Made by a program: the position numbers and the translations under genes. A stretch of 64,000 nucleotides of DNA, taken from assembly GCF_014208105.1 (NCBI RefSeq), contig NZ_JACHMQ010000001.1:7750001-7814000 (forward strand), given 5' to 3'. The stretch is from Actinomadura coerulea. GTDB lineage: Bacteria; Actinomycetota; Actinomycetes; Streptosporangiales; Streptosporangiaceae. Positions 54,955 through 63,851 of this stretch are shown here, in pieces. Position 1 is the stretch's first letter; each line of letters opens with the position of its first letter. The notes below the pieces were generated by a model. The model was not told the DNA's origin. It searched no databases and was given only the letters and a program-made list of their open reading frames with translations.

Positions 54955-56609
54955 GCGCGGCGGTCCACGGCTCGCGCGCGGCCGCGCCGCCCCGCTCGAA
55001 GCCGCTGCGGTCGCTCACCGGGACCGGCGGGCTGGTCAGGCTGATCCTGCGCCGCGACCGGTTCCTGCTGCCGTCCTGGGTGATCGTGCTCGCGCTGATC
55101 CCGATCAACTTCGTGGCGGCCACCGACAGCCTCTACCCCACGGCCGCCGAGCGCCTCAAGTACGCGCAGACGACGGGGAACAACCCGACGTTCCTCGCCC
55201 TGTACGGGCCGCTGTACGACACGGACCTCGGCTCGATCATCGCCCAGCGCTCCGGGTTCATCCCGGTGGTCGTGGCGCTGATCAGCGTGCTCACCGTCGT
55301 CCGGCACACCCGCACCGAGGAGGAGGCGGGCCGCCGCGAGCTGCTCGGCGCCACCGTCACCGGGCGCGGCGCGGGTCTGGCCGCCGCGCTGGCCGTGACG
55401 ATGGCGGCGAACCTCGTCCTCGCCGGCCTGCTGGCCGCGGGCATGGTGGCGCAGGGCCTTCCCCTCGCGGGCTCGCTGGCGTTCGGCCTGCAACTGGCCG
55501 CCGCCGGATGCGTCTTCGCCGCCGTCGCGGGCGTCACCGCCCAGCTCAGCGAGGGCGCGGGCGCCGCCAGGGGCACGGCGATCGCCGCGCTCGGCGCCGC
55601 GTTCGTGGTCCGGATGGCCGCCGACGCCGGCGGCGCGGGCAACGGGCTGTCGTGGCTGGGCTGGCTGTCGCCGCTCGGCTGGGAGAACCGGCTGCGCGCC
55701 TACGGCGAAGAACGCTGGTGGACCCTCCTTCCGGTCGCCGCGCTCGCGGCCCTCCTGGTCGCCGCCGCGGGCCTGCTCTCGGCGCGCCGGGACGTGGGCG
55801 CGGGCGTGCTGCCGCCCCGGCTCGGCCCCGCGGACGCCCCGCGCCTGCTCTCGGGCGCCCTCGGCCTCGGCTGGCGGCTGCAGAGCCGCGCCCTGTACGG
55901 CTGGCTCGCCGGGTTCGCCGCCCTCGGCGTCGTGTACGGCGCCGTGGCGGGCGGCGTCGGCGACATGGTCAAGGACAACCCCGAACTGGAGAAGATCTTC
56001 ACCCGGCTCGGCGGGCAGGGCGGGATCATCGACGCCTACTTCGCCTCGATCATGAGCATGCTCGGCCTGTTCGCCGCCGCCTACGCGGTCTCGGCGACCC
56101 TGCGGCTGCGCACCGAGGAGACCGGGCAGCGCGCCGAGCCGGTGCTCGCCACCCCCGTCGGGCGGCTGCGGTGGGCGTCCGGCCACCTGGCCTTCACGCT
56201 GCTCGGCCCGGTCGCCGGCCTCGGCGTCGCGGGCCTGGCCGCCGGGCTCGCGCACGGCCTGGACACCGGCGACCCCGGGCGCGAGGTGCCGCGCGTCCTC
56301 GGCGCCGCGCTCGCGCAGCTTCCCGCCGTGTGGCTGGTCGGGGCGATCGCGCTCGCGCTGGTCGGCCTCGCGCCGAGGCTCACCGGCGGCGCCTGGGCCG
56401 CGGTCGGCGTCTTCGCGGTCGTGACGCTCTTCGGAGCCGGGCTCGGCCTGGACCAGTGGGCCCTGGACGTCTCACCGTTCACCCACGTCCCGAAGCTGCC
56501 GGGGCACGACCTCGCGGTCACGCCGCTGCTCTGGCTCCTGGCGGTCGCGGCCGTCCTGGCCGCCCTCGGCCTCGCCGGTCTCCGCCGCCGGGACCTCTCC
56601 ACGGCGTGA
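54951..56609 (+). CDS. ABC transporter permease (tetronasin-type, 12 helices)
   Basis: 552-residue membrane protein with about twelve helices in two halves, the size of polyketide-antibiotic exporter permeases such as TnrB-like proteins. R-T-E-E-E-A-G-R-R-E-L-L and L-R-T-E-E-T-G-Q-R-A-E-P-V-L, one in each half, are the conserved cytosolic coupling motifs. Third gene of the TetR-ATPase-permease operon; the overlap with the ATPase stop secures 1:1 expression. Substrate unknown, ionophore or polyketide by analogy. Confidence 0.9.
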   Translation: MSAAVHGSRAAAPPRSKPLRSLTGTGGLVRLILRRDRFLLPSWVIVLALIPINFVAATDSLYPTAAERLKYAQTTGNNPTFLALYGPLYDTDLGSIIAQRSGFIPVVVALISVLTVVRHTRTEEEAGRRELLGATVTGRGAGLAAALAVTMAANLVLAGLLAAGMVAQGLPLAGSLAFGLQLAAAGCVFAAVAGVTAQLSEGAGAARGTAIAALGAAFVVRMAADAGGAGNGLSWLGWLSPLGWENRLRAYGEERWWTLLPVAALAALLVAAAGLLSARRDVGAGVLPPRLGPADAPRLLSGALGLGWRLQSRALYGWLAGFAALGVVYGAVAGGVGDMVKDNPELEKIFTRLGGQGGIIDAYFASIMSMLGLFAAAYAVSATLRLRTEETGQRAEPVLATPVGRLRWASGHLAFTLLGPVAGLGVAGLAAGLAHGLDTGDPGREVPRVLGAALAQLPAVWLVGAIALALVGLAPRLTGGAWAAVGVFAVVTLFGAGLGLDQWALDVSPFTHVPKLPGHDLAVTPLLWLLAVAAVLAALGLAGLRRRDLSTA

Positions 56610-56667
56610 GGCCCCGCCGCCGGGAAATCGGCGGGCCTCCCCGGACCCCAGCCGTTAGATTGGCCGG

Positions 56668-57270
56668 GTGACTTCCCCGAAACCCCTCGCCGTCTGCGTG
56701 TTCTGCTCGTCCAGCGGCACGATCGACCGCCGTTACGTCGACCTCGCCGCCGAGGCCGGCGCCGAGCTGGCCCGGCGCGGCCACAGCCTCGTCAGCGGCG
56801 GCGCCCAGGTCTCGTGCATGGGCGCCGTCGCCCGCGCCGCGCGGGCCGGCGGCGCCCGCACGGTCGGCGTGATCCCCGAGGGCCTCGTCAGCGTCGAGAT
56901 CTCCGACGAGGAGAACGACGAGCTGGTCGTCACCCCCGACATGCGGGCCCGCAAGGGCGAGATGGACCGGCGCAGCGACGCGTTCCTCGTCCTGCCCGGC
57001 GGCATCGGCACGCTGGAGGAGCTGTTCGAGGTGTGGACGGCCCGCGTGCTGACCATGCACGACAAGCCCATCGTCATCCTCGACCCCACCGGCGTCTACG
57101 AGCCGCTGCGCGAGCTGATGAAGGGCCTCACCGAGCAGGGCTTCGCCCGCCCCAAGATCTGGGACGCCGTCGGCTGGACCGGTTCGGTCCCCGAGGCGTT
57201 CGACCTGCTGGAGCGGTCCCAGCCCCGCATCGAGTTCTCCCCCGAGGACTACGCCGAAGCCGAACTCTGA
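56668..57270 (+). CDS. LOG family protein (TIGR00730)
   Basis: 200-residue lonely-guy type phosphoribohydrolase, close to the minimal size of the family. V-S-G-G-A-Q-V-S-C-M-G-A-V replaces the usual G-G-G-x-x-G-x-M loop, with Cys and Met in place of Gly and Leu; V-L-P-G-G-I-G-T-L-E-E-L-F-E is standard. It would cleave nucleotide monophosphates, as in cytokinin activation. Distinct from the dapE-linked LOG protein at 42303-43103. Convergent with the TPP enzyme, 20 bp away. Confidence 0.9.
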   Translation: MTSPKPLAVCVFCSSSGTIDRRYVDLAAEAGAELARRGHSLVSGGAQVSCMGAVARAARAGGARTVGVIPEGLVSVEISDEENDELVVTPDMRARKGEMDRRSDAFLVLPGGIGTLEELFEVWTARVLTMHDKPIVILDPTGVYEPLRELMKGLTEQGFARPKIWDAVGWTGSVPEAFDLLERSQPRIEFSPEDYAEAEL

Positions 57271-57290
57271 CCGGCGGCCGCTCCCGTCCG

Positions 57291-59093
57291 CTAGTCGTGT
57301 TTCCGGCCCGGCATGTTCTCGTACATGTCGGTGAGCTTCTGCCGGAAGCCGCGGGCCGCGATGCCGAGCTTCTGCGGGTCCTTGATGCCCGCCTTGACGG
57401 CCTTCTTGGCCTGGTCCTTCATGATGTGCGGCGGGATCGGCGCGATCTCGTTGTCGACCACGAACTCCAGGACCACGGGGCGGTCGCTCGCCAGGGCCTC
57501 CCGCCAGGCGTCGGTGACCTTCCCGGGATCGTCGCAGTAGACGCCCTTGAGCCCGCAGAGCTCGGCGTACTTGGAGTACGGGAAGTCCGGGATGCTCTGC
57601 GAGCCCTCGTACTTCGGGTCGCCGCCCATCGCGCGCTGCTCCCAGGTGACCTGGTTGAGGTCCTGGTTGTTGAACACCGCGAAGATCAGCGGCGCGCCGG
57701 CCATCCGCTCGGCGTACCGCTTCACGGTCAGCATCTCGTTCATGCCGTTCATCTGGAACGCGCCGTCGCCGACGAAGCAGATCACCGGCCGGTCGGGGTG
57801 GGCGAACCGGGCCGCGATCGCGTACGGGACGCCGGGGCCCATCGTGGCGAGGGTGCCCGACAGCGACGCCCGCATGCCGTCGCGGAGCTTGATGTGCCGG
57901 GCCCACCAGTTGGTGGCCGAGCCGGAGTCGGCGGTGAGGATGACGCCGTCGGGGAGCAGCGGCGACAGCTCGTGCGCGACGGCCTGCGGGTTGACCTTCC
58001 CCTCGAAACTCTGGCCCGCCCTCTTCTCCATGACCGTGTTCCAGGTGCGGACGTTCTCCTCGATCTCCTCGCGCCAGGAGCGGTCCTCCTTGCGGCGCAG
58101 CAGCGGGATCAGCTCCCGGAGGGTCTCCCCGGCGTCCCCGACGACGTGCGCGTCCATCGGGTAGCGGATGCCGATCATGCTCCCGTCGATGTCGATCTCC
58201 ACGCCCTTGCAGCTGCCCTCGTCCGGCAGCCACTCGGCGTACGGGAAGCTCGTGCCGATCATGAACAGCACGTCGCAGTTCATCATCATCTCGTCGCTGG
58301 CCTTGGAGCCGAGCAGGCCGATGGGGCCGGTGACGAACGGCAGGTCGTCCGGGACCACCTCGCGGCCGAGCAGCGCCTTGGCGATGCCCGCGCCGAGCAG
58401 CTCGGCCGTCTCGATCACCTCGGCCTCGGCGCCGGCGGCGCCCTGGCCGATCAGCATCGCGACCTTCGTCCCCTCGTTGAGGACGTCGGCGGCCTTGCGC
58501 AGCTCCTCGGGGTCGGGCAGGACGCGGGGCCTGCTCCAGCCCACGCTGGAGTACACCGAGCCGTGCTCCTTCGGCGGCGACGGCACCGCGTCGGCCTCCT
58601 GGACGTCCTCCGGAATGATGATCGTCGAGACGCCGCGCGTGGTCAGGGCCGTCTTGAACGCCCGGTCGATGACGTGCCGCATCTGGCCGGGGTGCATGAC
58701 GATCTGGCAGAACTCCGAGACGTCGGAGAACAGGTTCTCCAGGTTGACCTCCTGCTGGTAGTGCGTGCCCTGCGCCAGGCGCTTCTGCTGCCCGACGATC
58801 GCCACGACCGGCTGGTGGTCCAGCTTCGCGTCGTACAGGCCGTTCAGCAGGTGGATCGCGCCCGGCCCGGACGTCGCCGCGCAGACGCCGACCTCGCCGG
58901 TGAACTTCGCGTGGCCGCAGGCCATGAACGCGGCCATCTCCTCGTGCCGCGTCTGGATGAACTCCGGCTTCCCCTCGGCGCGGTCGAACGCGCCGAGCAT
59001 CCCGTTGATGCCGTCGCCCGGATACCCGAAGACGCGCTTCACGCCCCACTCGGTCAGCCGCTGGAGGACGTAGTCGGCCACTTGCTGCGCCAT
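57291..59093 (-). CDS. Thiamine pyrophosphate-dependent enzyme (pyruvate oxidase/acetolactate synthase-like)
   Basis: 600 residues with the three POX/ALS domains. The N-terminal TPP-binding domain has the catalytic Glu in R-H-E-E-M-A-A-F-M-A-C-G-H-A-K; the central domain has no clear intact FAD motif; the C-terminal domain has the TPP motif G-D-G-A-F-Q-M-N-G-M-N-E-M followed by N-N-Q-D-L-N. Relatives are called pyruvate oxidase or simply TPP-requiring enzyme; substrate uncertain. 28 bp downstream of an SDR gene on the same strand, so co-transcribed with it. Confidence 0.9.
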   Translation of the reverse strand: MAQQVADYVLQRLTEWGVKRVFGYPGDGINGMLGAFDRAEGKPEFIQTRHEEMAAFMACGHAKFTGEVGVCAATSGPGAIHLLNGLYDAKLDHQPVVAIVGQQKRLAQGTHYQQEVNLENLFSDVSEFCQIVMHPGQMRHVIDRAFKTALTTRGVSTIIIPEDVQEADAVPSPPKEHGSVYSSVGWSRPRVLPDPEELRKAADVLNEGTKVAMLIGQGAAGAEAEVIETAELLGAGIAKALLGREVVPDDLPFVTGPIGLLGSKASDEMMMNCDVLFMIGTSFPYAEWLPDEGSCKGVEIDIDGSMIGIRYPMDAHVVGDAGETLRELIPLLRRKEDRSWREEIEENVRTWNTVMEKRAGQSFEGKVNPQAVAHELSPLLPDGVILTADSGSATNWWARHIKLRDGMRASLSGTLATMGPGVPYAIAARFAHPDRPVICFVGDGAFQMNGMNEMLTVKRYAERMAGAPLIFAVFNNQDLNQVTWEQRAMGGDPKYEGSQSIPDFPYSKYAELCGLKGVYCDDPGKVTDAWREALASDRPVVLEFVVDNEIAPIPPHIMKDQAKKAVKAGIKDPQKLGIAARGFRQKLTDMYENMPGRKHD

Positions 59094-59121
59094 CGCTCTC
59101 TCCTTCGTCGTCGGTCGTGCG

Positions 59122-60147
59122 TCATCGCCGCAGCAGCCGCGCCGCGCCCGCCGCGGCCCCCGCGGCGGCTCCGGCCGTCGCGGCCCCCACCAGGTACTTG
59201 TGGCGGCCCGCCCACATCTGCGGGCTCCGCGCGTGCGCCTGCTCGTCGAACCGCCCGTGGCTGCCCCGGTCGCCGCCCGGGGCCTCGTCCGCCGGCTCCC
59301 ACAGGTTCGCCGGCTGGTCCGGACGCGTGCGCATCTCGGTCTGCTGGGACTTGAAGCCCGTCCGGGCCAGGTAGCGGTCCAGCAGCCCCGTGGCGAACTT
59401 GTCGGCGAGGATCGTGCCGACGGTGCTGCCGCCGACCCAGTACTCCCGGCGCCGGGGATGCTCGGCGGCGTAGACGAGCGCGTCCGCCGCGATCTCCGGC
59501 TGGTAGATGGGCGGGACGGGCTGCGGGCGGCGCGGCATCCGGTTCAGCACCCAGTCGAACTGGGGCGTGTTGACCGCGGGCATCTGCACCATCGTGAGCT
59601 TCACGCCGCTGCGCTCGTGCATCAGCTCGGCCCGGAGCGAGTCGTGCAGCCCCTGGACGGCGTGCTTGGAGCCGCAGTACGCGCTCTGCAGGGGGATGCC
59701 CCGGTAGGCCAGCGCCGACCCGCACTGGACGATCACGCCGCGGTCGCGCGGCATCATCCGCCGCAGCGCCGCCCTGGTCCCGTTGGCGTAGCCGAGGTAG
59801 GTGACCTCGGTGGTGCGCCTGAACTCCTCCGGATCGATCTCCCAGAACGGCGCGAACACCGAGGAGAACGCCACGTTGACCCACACGGCGATCGGCCCGA
59901 GCTCCTTCTCGGCCCGCTCCGCCGCCTCGTCCACCGCGCCGGGGTCGGCCACGTCCACGCTGATCGGCAGGGCGCGCCCGCCCGCGGCCTCGACGTCGGC
60001 GGCGGCCCCCTCCAGTCCCTCGTCCCCGCGGGCCAGGAGGGCGACCCAGGCGCCGCGGCGGGCGAACGCCGCGGCGGCGGCGCGCCCGATGCCGCCGGAG
60101 GCTCCCGTGACCACGACGACCGTGCCCTTGTCGATCTTGTAGTTCAT
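59122..60147 (-). CDS. Short-chain dehydrogenase with C-terminal hydrophobic tail
   Basis: 341 residues. Standard SDR core: T-G-A-S-G-G-I-G for NAD(P), the N-V-A-F-S-S segment where classical members have N-N-A-G, and catalytic Y-C-G-S-K. After ~260 residues comes an unusual C-terminal extension ending in an Ala/Gly-rich hydrophobic stretch and L-L-R-R, like a tail anchor. ATG at 60147 has GGGGA six bases upstream; 60153 is an alternative. First gene of a pair with the TPP enzyme; suggests an oxidoreductive aldehyde or ketone pathway (inference). Confidence 0.88.
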   Translation of the reverse strand: MNYKIDKGTVVVVTGASGGIGRAAAAAFARRGAWVALLARGDEGLEGAAADVEAAGGRALPISVDVADPGAVDEAAERAEKELGPIAVWVNVAFSSVFAPFWEIDPEEFRRTTEVTYLGYANGTRAALRRMMPRDRGVIVQCGSALAYRGIPLQSAYCGSKHAVQGLHDSLRAELMHERSGVKLTMVQMPAVNTPQFDWVLNRMPRRPQPVPPIYQPEIAADALVYAAEHPRRREYWVGGSTVGTILADKFATGLLDRYLARTGFKSQQTEMRTRPDQPANLWEPADEAPGGDRGSHGRFDEQAHARSPQMWAGRHKYLVGAATAGAAAGAAAGAARLLRR

Positions 60148-60301
60148 GTCCATTCCCCATGACGGCGATGCTGGATCCGGCACAGGAACCCACTGCCCGA
60201 GCCGAGGGCTCTGTAACAAAGGGCCCGCCCGGATGCCTTGCGGGACTCGGATACGGTCGTGATGTGCGCACTCGTGACCTTGCCGTAACCGAAGGAGACC
60301 G

Positions 60302-61129
60302 ATGAACGCTGCCGTCCCCGCCTCGCGGGAGCTCGCCGGGATCGCCGAACTCGCCGCCCGCGCCACCGGGGACCGTCTGCGGACGGCGTTCCGGTCGCGT
60401 CCCGAGGTCGACCTCAAGCGCGACATCCACGACCCGGTCACCGAGCACGACCGGGCGGCGGAGGAGACGATCCGCGAGGTGCTCGCCGAGCACACCCCCG
60501 GCAGCGTGGTCGTCGGTGAGGAGGGCGGCGTGGGCGGCGGCGACGGCGACCTGCGCTGGTTCGTCGACCCCATCGACGGGACCGCCAACTTCGCCGTCGG
60601 CCTCCCGTTCTTCTGCGTGTCCATCGGCGCGGCCCTGGACGGTGAACTGGTCGCGGGCGTGGTCTACGACCCGGTGCGCGACGACATGTTCACCGCCTCG
60701 CTCGACGGCGCCACCTGCAACGGCGAGCCGATGCGCAGCCGCGGGGCGGTCCGCGACGAGACCGCCGTCGTCGCCACGTCCTACCCGAGCGCCTACGACC
60801 TGAGCCTCGGGCGCGAGGAGGCGCTGCGGCGCTACGGCCGGATGGTCGACGCGTTCGCCACCGTGCGCCGCCCGGGCAGCGCCGCCCTCACCCTCGCGCA
60901 CGTCGCCGCGGGATGGACGGACGTGGCCTACGACTCGTCCATCAACGCGTGGGACATCGCCGCCGGACTGCTGCTGGTCAGGCAGGCGGGCGGGACGTAC
61001 GTGCCGCTCCGGGGCGAGCCCGGCGGCGACGACTGGGAGGCCCCCGGCTACCTGGCGTGCGTGGACGGCTTCGACCTCGCCGGGTCCGTCATCGCCGAGG
61101 TCGCGGACTACAAGGGCGCCGGGGCCTGA
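60302..61129 (+). CDS. Inositol monophosphatase family protein
   Basis: 275-residue Mg2+-dependent phosphatase. Metal-binding motifs: G-E-E-G-G, W-F-V-D-P-I-D-G-T-A-N-F, and the C-terminal W-D-I-A-A-G. May act on inositol phosphate, histidinol phosphate or similar sugars phosphates; the family cannot be resolved by motif alone. AAGGAG precedes the ATG. Divergent from the SDR gene over 154 bp and followed by a Cgl0159-type gene, which in other actinobacteria belongs to inositol catabolism, so an inositol link is plausible. Confidence 0.9.
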   Translation: MNAAVPASRELAGIAELAARATGDRLRTAFRSRPEVDLKRDIHDPVTEHDRAAEETIREVLAEHTPGSVVVGEEGGVGGGDGDLRWFVDPIDGTANFAVGLPFFCVSIGAALDGELVAGVVYDPVRDDMFTASLDGATCNGEPMRSRGAVRDETAVVATSYPSAYDLSLGREEALRRYGRMVDAFATVRRPGSAALTLAHVAAGWTDVAYDSSINAWDIAAGLLLVRQAGGTYVPLRGEPGGDDWEAPGYLACVDGFDLAGSVIAEVADYKGAGA

Positions 61130-61254
61130 GCGCCCGCCCGCGGGGCGCGCCGGCGGACGCGCCCCGTGGCGGATTGACAGCCGTTCGTGATCTTGACCAG
61201 ACTCGGCGGTGCCGGTGGCGCGACCCGGCGCCGCGCGTTTCGCGGACAGGGACG

Positions 61255-62184
61255 GTGAACGATGATCGATGCACTGGTGGGGCGGGGGCCCTGGTGACCC
61301 CCGCCGGTGCGCGGGCCGAGCGGATCGCGGGGCTGGCCGAGGTCCGGGCGGTGCGTCCGGGGGCGATCGCGGAGGCGGCCCGGGTCCGGGTGCGGCGTGC
61401 GTCGCTGCTGGGCGGGTCGGGGCGGTTGATGCTGGTGGCGGCTGATCATCCGGCTCGGGGCGCGCTGGCGGCGGGGGGTGATCCGCTGGCGATGGCCGAT
61501 CGGGGCGAGTTGCTGGACCGGCTGTGCACGGCGTTGGAGCGTCCGGGCGTGGACGGGGTGCTGGGGACGCCGGATGTGGTGGAGGACCTGCTGCTGCTGG
61601 GGGTGCTGGACGGCAAGGTCGTGATCGGTTCGATGAACCGGGGCGGGCTGGCGGGGTCGTCGTTCGAGATCGATGATCGTTTCACGGCGTACGGAGCGGG
61701 CGCGATCGCGGCGTCGGGGCTGGACGGCGGGAAGATGCTGCTGCGGGTGGATGACGCCGATCCGGCGACGGTGCGCACGTTGGAGGGCTGCGCGGGTGCG
61801 GTGTCGGAGTTGGCGGGGCGCGGGTTGATGGCGATGGTGGAGCCGTTCGTGTCGCGCCGGGTGGCGGGCCGCGTGCGCAACGACCTGTCGCCGGAGGCGA
61901 TGACGCGCGCGGTCTCGATCGCTTCGGGGCTGGGGTCGACGTCGGCGTACACGTGGCTGAAGGTGCCGGTGGTGGCGGACATGGAGCGGGTGATGGCGGC
62001 TTCGACGCTGCCGGCGCTGCTGCTGGGCGGGGAGGTGGCGGCCGATCCCGTCGCCGCGCGGGAGGGGTGGCGGCGGGCGCTGCGGCTGCCGACCGTCCGG
62101 GGCCTGGTGGTGGGCCGGTCCCTGCTGTATCCGCCGGACGGCGACGTCGCCGCGGCCGTCGACGCCGCGGTGGAACTCCTCTGA
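61255..62184 (+). CDS. Cgl0159 family (beta/alpha)8-fold aldolase-like protein
   Basis: 309 residues resembling the Cgl0159/DeoC-LacD-like TIM barrels linked to myo-inositol catabolism (aldolase step). V-A-A-D-H-P-A-R-G near residue 60, G-S-M-N-R-G-G-L-A-G, and the Lys of Y-T-W-L-K-V-P are visible; the last could be the Schiff-base lysine. The codons use G-ending third positions more than neighbouring genes, a mild difference. Start at GTG 61255 or GTG 61294; the shorter form begins at the conserved region. No other inositol catabolic gene is in view. Confidence 0.82.
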   Translation: MNDDRCTGGAGALVTPAGARAERIAGLAEVRAVRPGAIAEAARVRVRRASLLGGSGRLMLVAADHPARGALAAGGDPLAMADRGELLDRLCTALERPGVDGVLGTPDVVEDLLLLGVLDGKVVIGSMNRGGLAGSSFEIDDRFTAYGAGAIAASGLDGGKMLLRVDDADPATVRTLEGCAGAVSELAGRGLMAMVEPFVSRRVAGRVRNDLSPEAMTRAVSIASGLGSTSAYTWLKVPVVADMERVMAASTLPALLLGGEVAADPVAAREGWRRALRLPTVRGLVVGRSLLYPPDGDVAAAVDAAVELL

Positions 62185-62266
62185 GACCGCGCTCCGAACT
62201 CCCGCCGGCACTCCCGGTCAGCGCGGACCAACGTTGTCCTGGGGTTTCTCCTCCCGGCCAGTGATC

Positions 62267-62288
62267 GTTCATACGCGGTTCAGGGACG
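62267..62288 (+). promoter_or_regulatory. PHO-box-like direct repeat upstream of phoX-type gene
   Basis: Two 11-bp units in tandem, GTTCATACGCG and GTTCAGGGACG, share the GTTCA core of streptomycete PhoP-binding direct repeats. The site lies 44 bp before the ATG of the PhoX-type phosphatase, the right place for phosphate-starvation activation. Confidence 0.5.
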
Positions 62289-62331
62289 GCGACCAGGCTC
62301 CCGCGTGATCCCCTTACGTGAAGGAGTGCCC

Positions 62332-63648
62332 ATGTCCGTGACCCGTCGCGGAGTCGTCAAGGGCGGCGCGGCCGGCGCGCTGTCCATCGCCCTCGCCGGA
62401 AGCCTGGAGGGAATCTTCCAGACGTCCGCCGGAGCCGAGACCGGGGAGGCGTACGGCTACGGCCCGCTGATCCCCGACCCCAAGGGCGTCCTGGACCTGC
62501 CCAAGGGCTTCTCCTACAAGACGCTGTCGGTCGAAGGCGAACCCATCTCCGAGGGCGTCGTCGTCCCCGGTCACCACGACGGGATGGCCACGTTCTCCGG
62601 CAGCCGCCACGGCCGCACCCGGCTGGTGCGCAACCACGAGCAGAGCAACAACGGCACCCGCGCCGTGGGCCGTCCCGAGTGGACCTACGACCCCGCAGCC
62701 AACGGCGGCACCACCACGCTCGAGGTCGACAGCCAGGGCAACCTGCTGTCGCAGTACGTCAGCCTGGCCGGGACGTCCACCAACTGCGCGGGCGGGCGGA
62801 CCCCGTGGGGGACGTGGCTGACCTGTGAGGAGACCGAGGGGTTCACTGGCCAGACCAAGAGCCACGGGTGGGTGTTCGAGGTCGACCCGACCGGGCGCAA
62901 GACCGAGCCCGTCCCCCTCACCGGCCTCGGCCGCTTCGCGCACGAGGCCGTCGCCGTCGACCCGCACACGCTCACCGCGTACCTGACCGAGGACGCCGCC
63001 AAGCCGTTCGGCCTCTTCTACCGGTTCCGTCCCCGCGCCCACCACGGCGGCTACCACGCCTACATGTCGGGCGGGAAGCTGGAGGCGCTGAACGTGGCCG
63101 GCGTCCCGGACCTGTCGGCCGTCCAGGAGCCGGGGACGCGCCTGCGCGCCGGCTGGGTGGAGGTGCCCGACCCGTCGGCGAGGCAGACGTCGGTCCGCAA
63201 GCAGTTCGACACGATCACGCGGAGCCAGAAGCTCGAAGGCGCCTGGTGGGGCCACGGCAAGGCCTACTTCGTGTGCAGCTTCTCCCGGAAGTCCGACGGC
63301 GGCGCCGCCGACCACGCCGGGCAGGTCTGGACCTACGACCCGCACCGCGGCGAGATCGAGCTGCAGCTCGTCTTCAAGCCGGGTGGGCGCTTCGACGGCC
63401 CCGACAACATCACCGTCTCCCCGTACGGCGGCGGCGTGATCCTCGCCGAGGACGGCGACGGCGAGCAGTACCTCATCGGCACCACCCGGCGGAACACGCC
63501 GTTCGCGATGGCCCGCAACGCCCTCAACGACAGCGAGTTCACCGGCGTGACCTTCTCCCCGGACGGGCGGATCCTGTTCGCCAACCGCCAGTCCGACCCG
63601 GGCGCCACCTTCGCGATCACCGGCCCCTGGCACCGCCTGCGCGGCTGA
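62332..63648 (+). CDS. PhoX family phosphatase (DUF839)
   Basis: 438-residue secreted enzyme of the PhoX/DUF839 beta-propeller family, Ca2+/Fe3+-dependent alkaline phosphatases. Tat signal R-R-G-V-V-K-G-G then a hydrophobic stretch, probable cleavage after S-A-G-A. Motifs: L-V-R-N-H-E-Q, T-C-E-E-T and the H-E-A-V-A-V-D region with metal ligands, and E-D-G-D-G near the C-terminus. GGAG before the ATG at 62332; the upstream in-frame GTG at 62305 lacks support. A PHO-box-like repeat upstream fits induction by phosphate limitation. Confidence 0.87.
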   Translation: MSVTRRGVVKGGAAGALSIALAGSLEGIFQTSAGAETGEAYGYGPLIPDPKGVLDLPKGFSYKTLSVEGEPISEGVVVPGHHDGMATFSGSRHGRTRLVRNHEQSNNGTRAVGRPEWTYDPAANGGTTTLEVDSQGNLLSQYVSLAGTSTNCAGGRTPWGTWLTCEETEGFTGQTKSHGWVFEVDPTGRKTEPVPLTGLGRFAHEAVAVDPHTLTAYLTEDAAKPFGLFYRFRPRAHHGGYHAYMSGGKLEALNVAGVPDLSAVQEPGTRLRAGWVEVPDPSARQTSVRKQFDTITRSQKLEGAWWGHGKAYFVCSFSRKSDGGAADHAGQVWTYDPHRGEIELQLVFKPGGRFDGPDNITVSPYGGGVILAEDGDGEQYLIGTTRRNTPFAMARNALNDSEFTGVTFSPDGRILFANRQSDPGATFAITGPWHRLRG

Positions 63649-63851
63649 GGACCACCCGCACGGCGTCCCCGGACGACGAGCCGCCCACCCGGCTCGCCGG
63701 GGGCGCCGTGCCCGCGTCCGCGGCCCGGCCGGGAAGCGGCGCGCCCGGTGGAAGGACCGCGCGCTCTTGCATCCCCATGCCGCCGGGCGTGGCACGATCG
63801 GGGGCGGGGGATCGTCTTCCCGATGGGGTGCCGTCAGATCGGAGCGTGATC

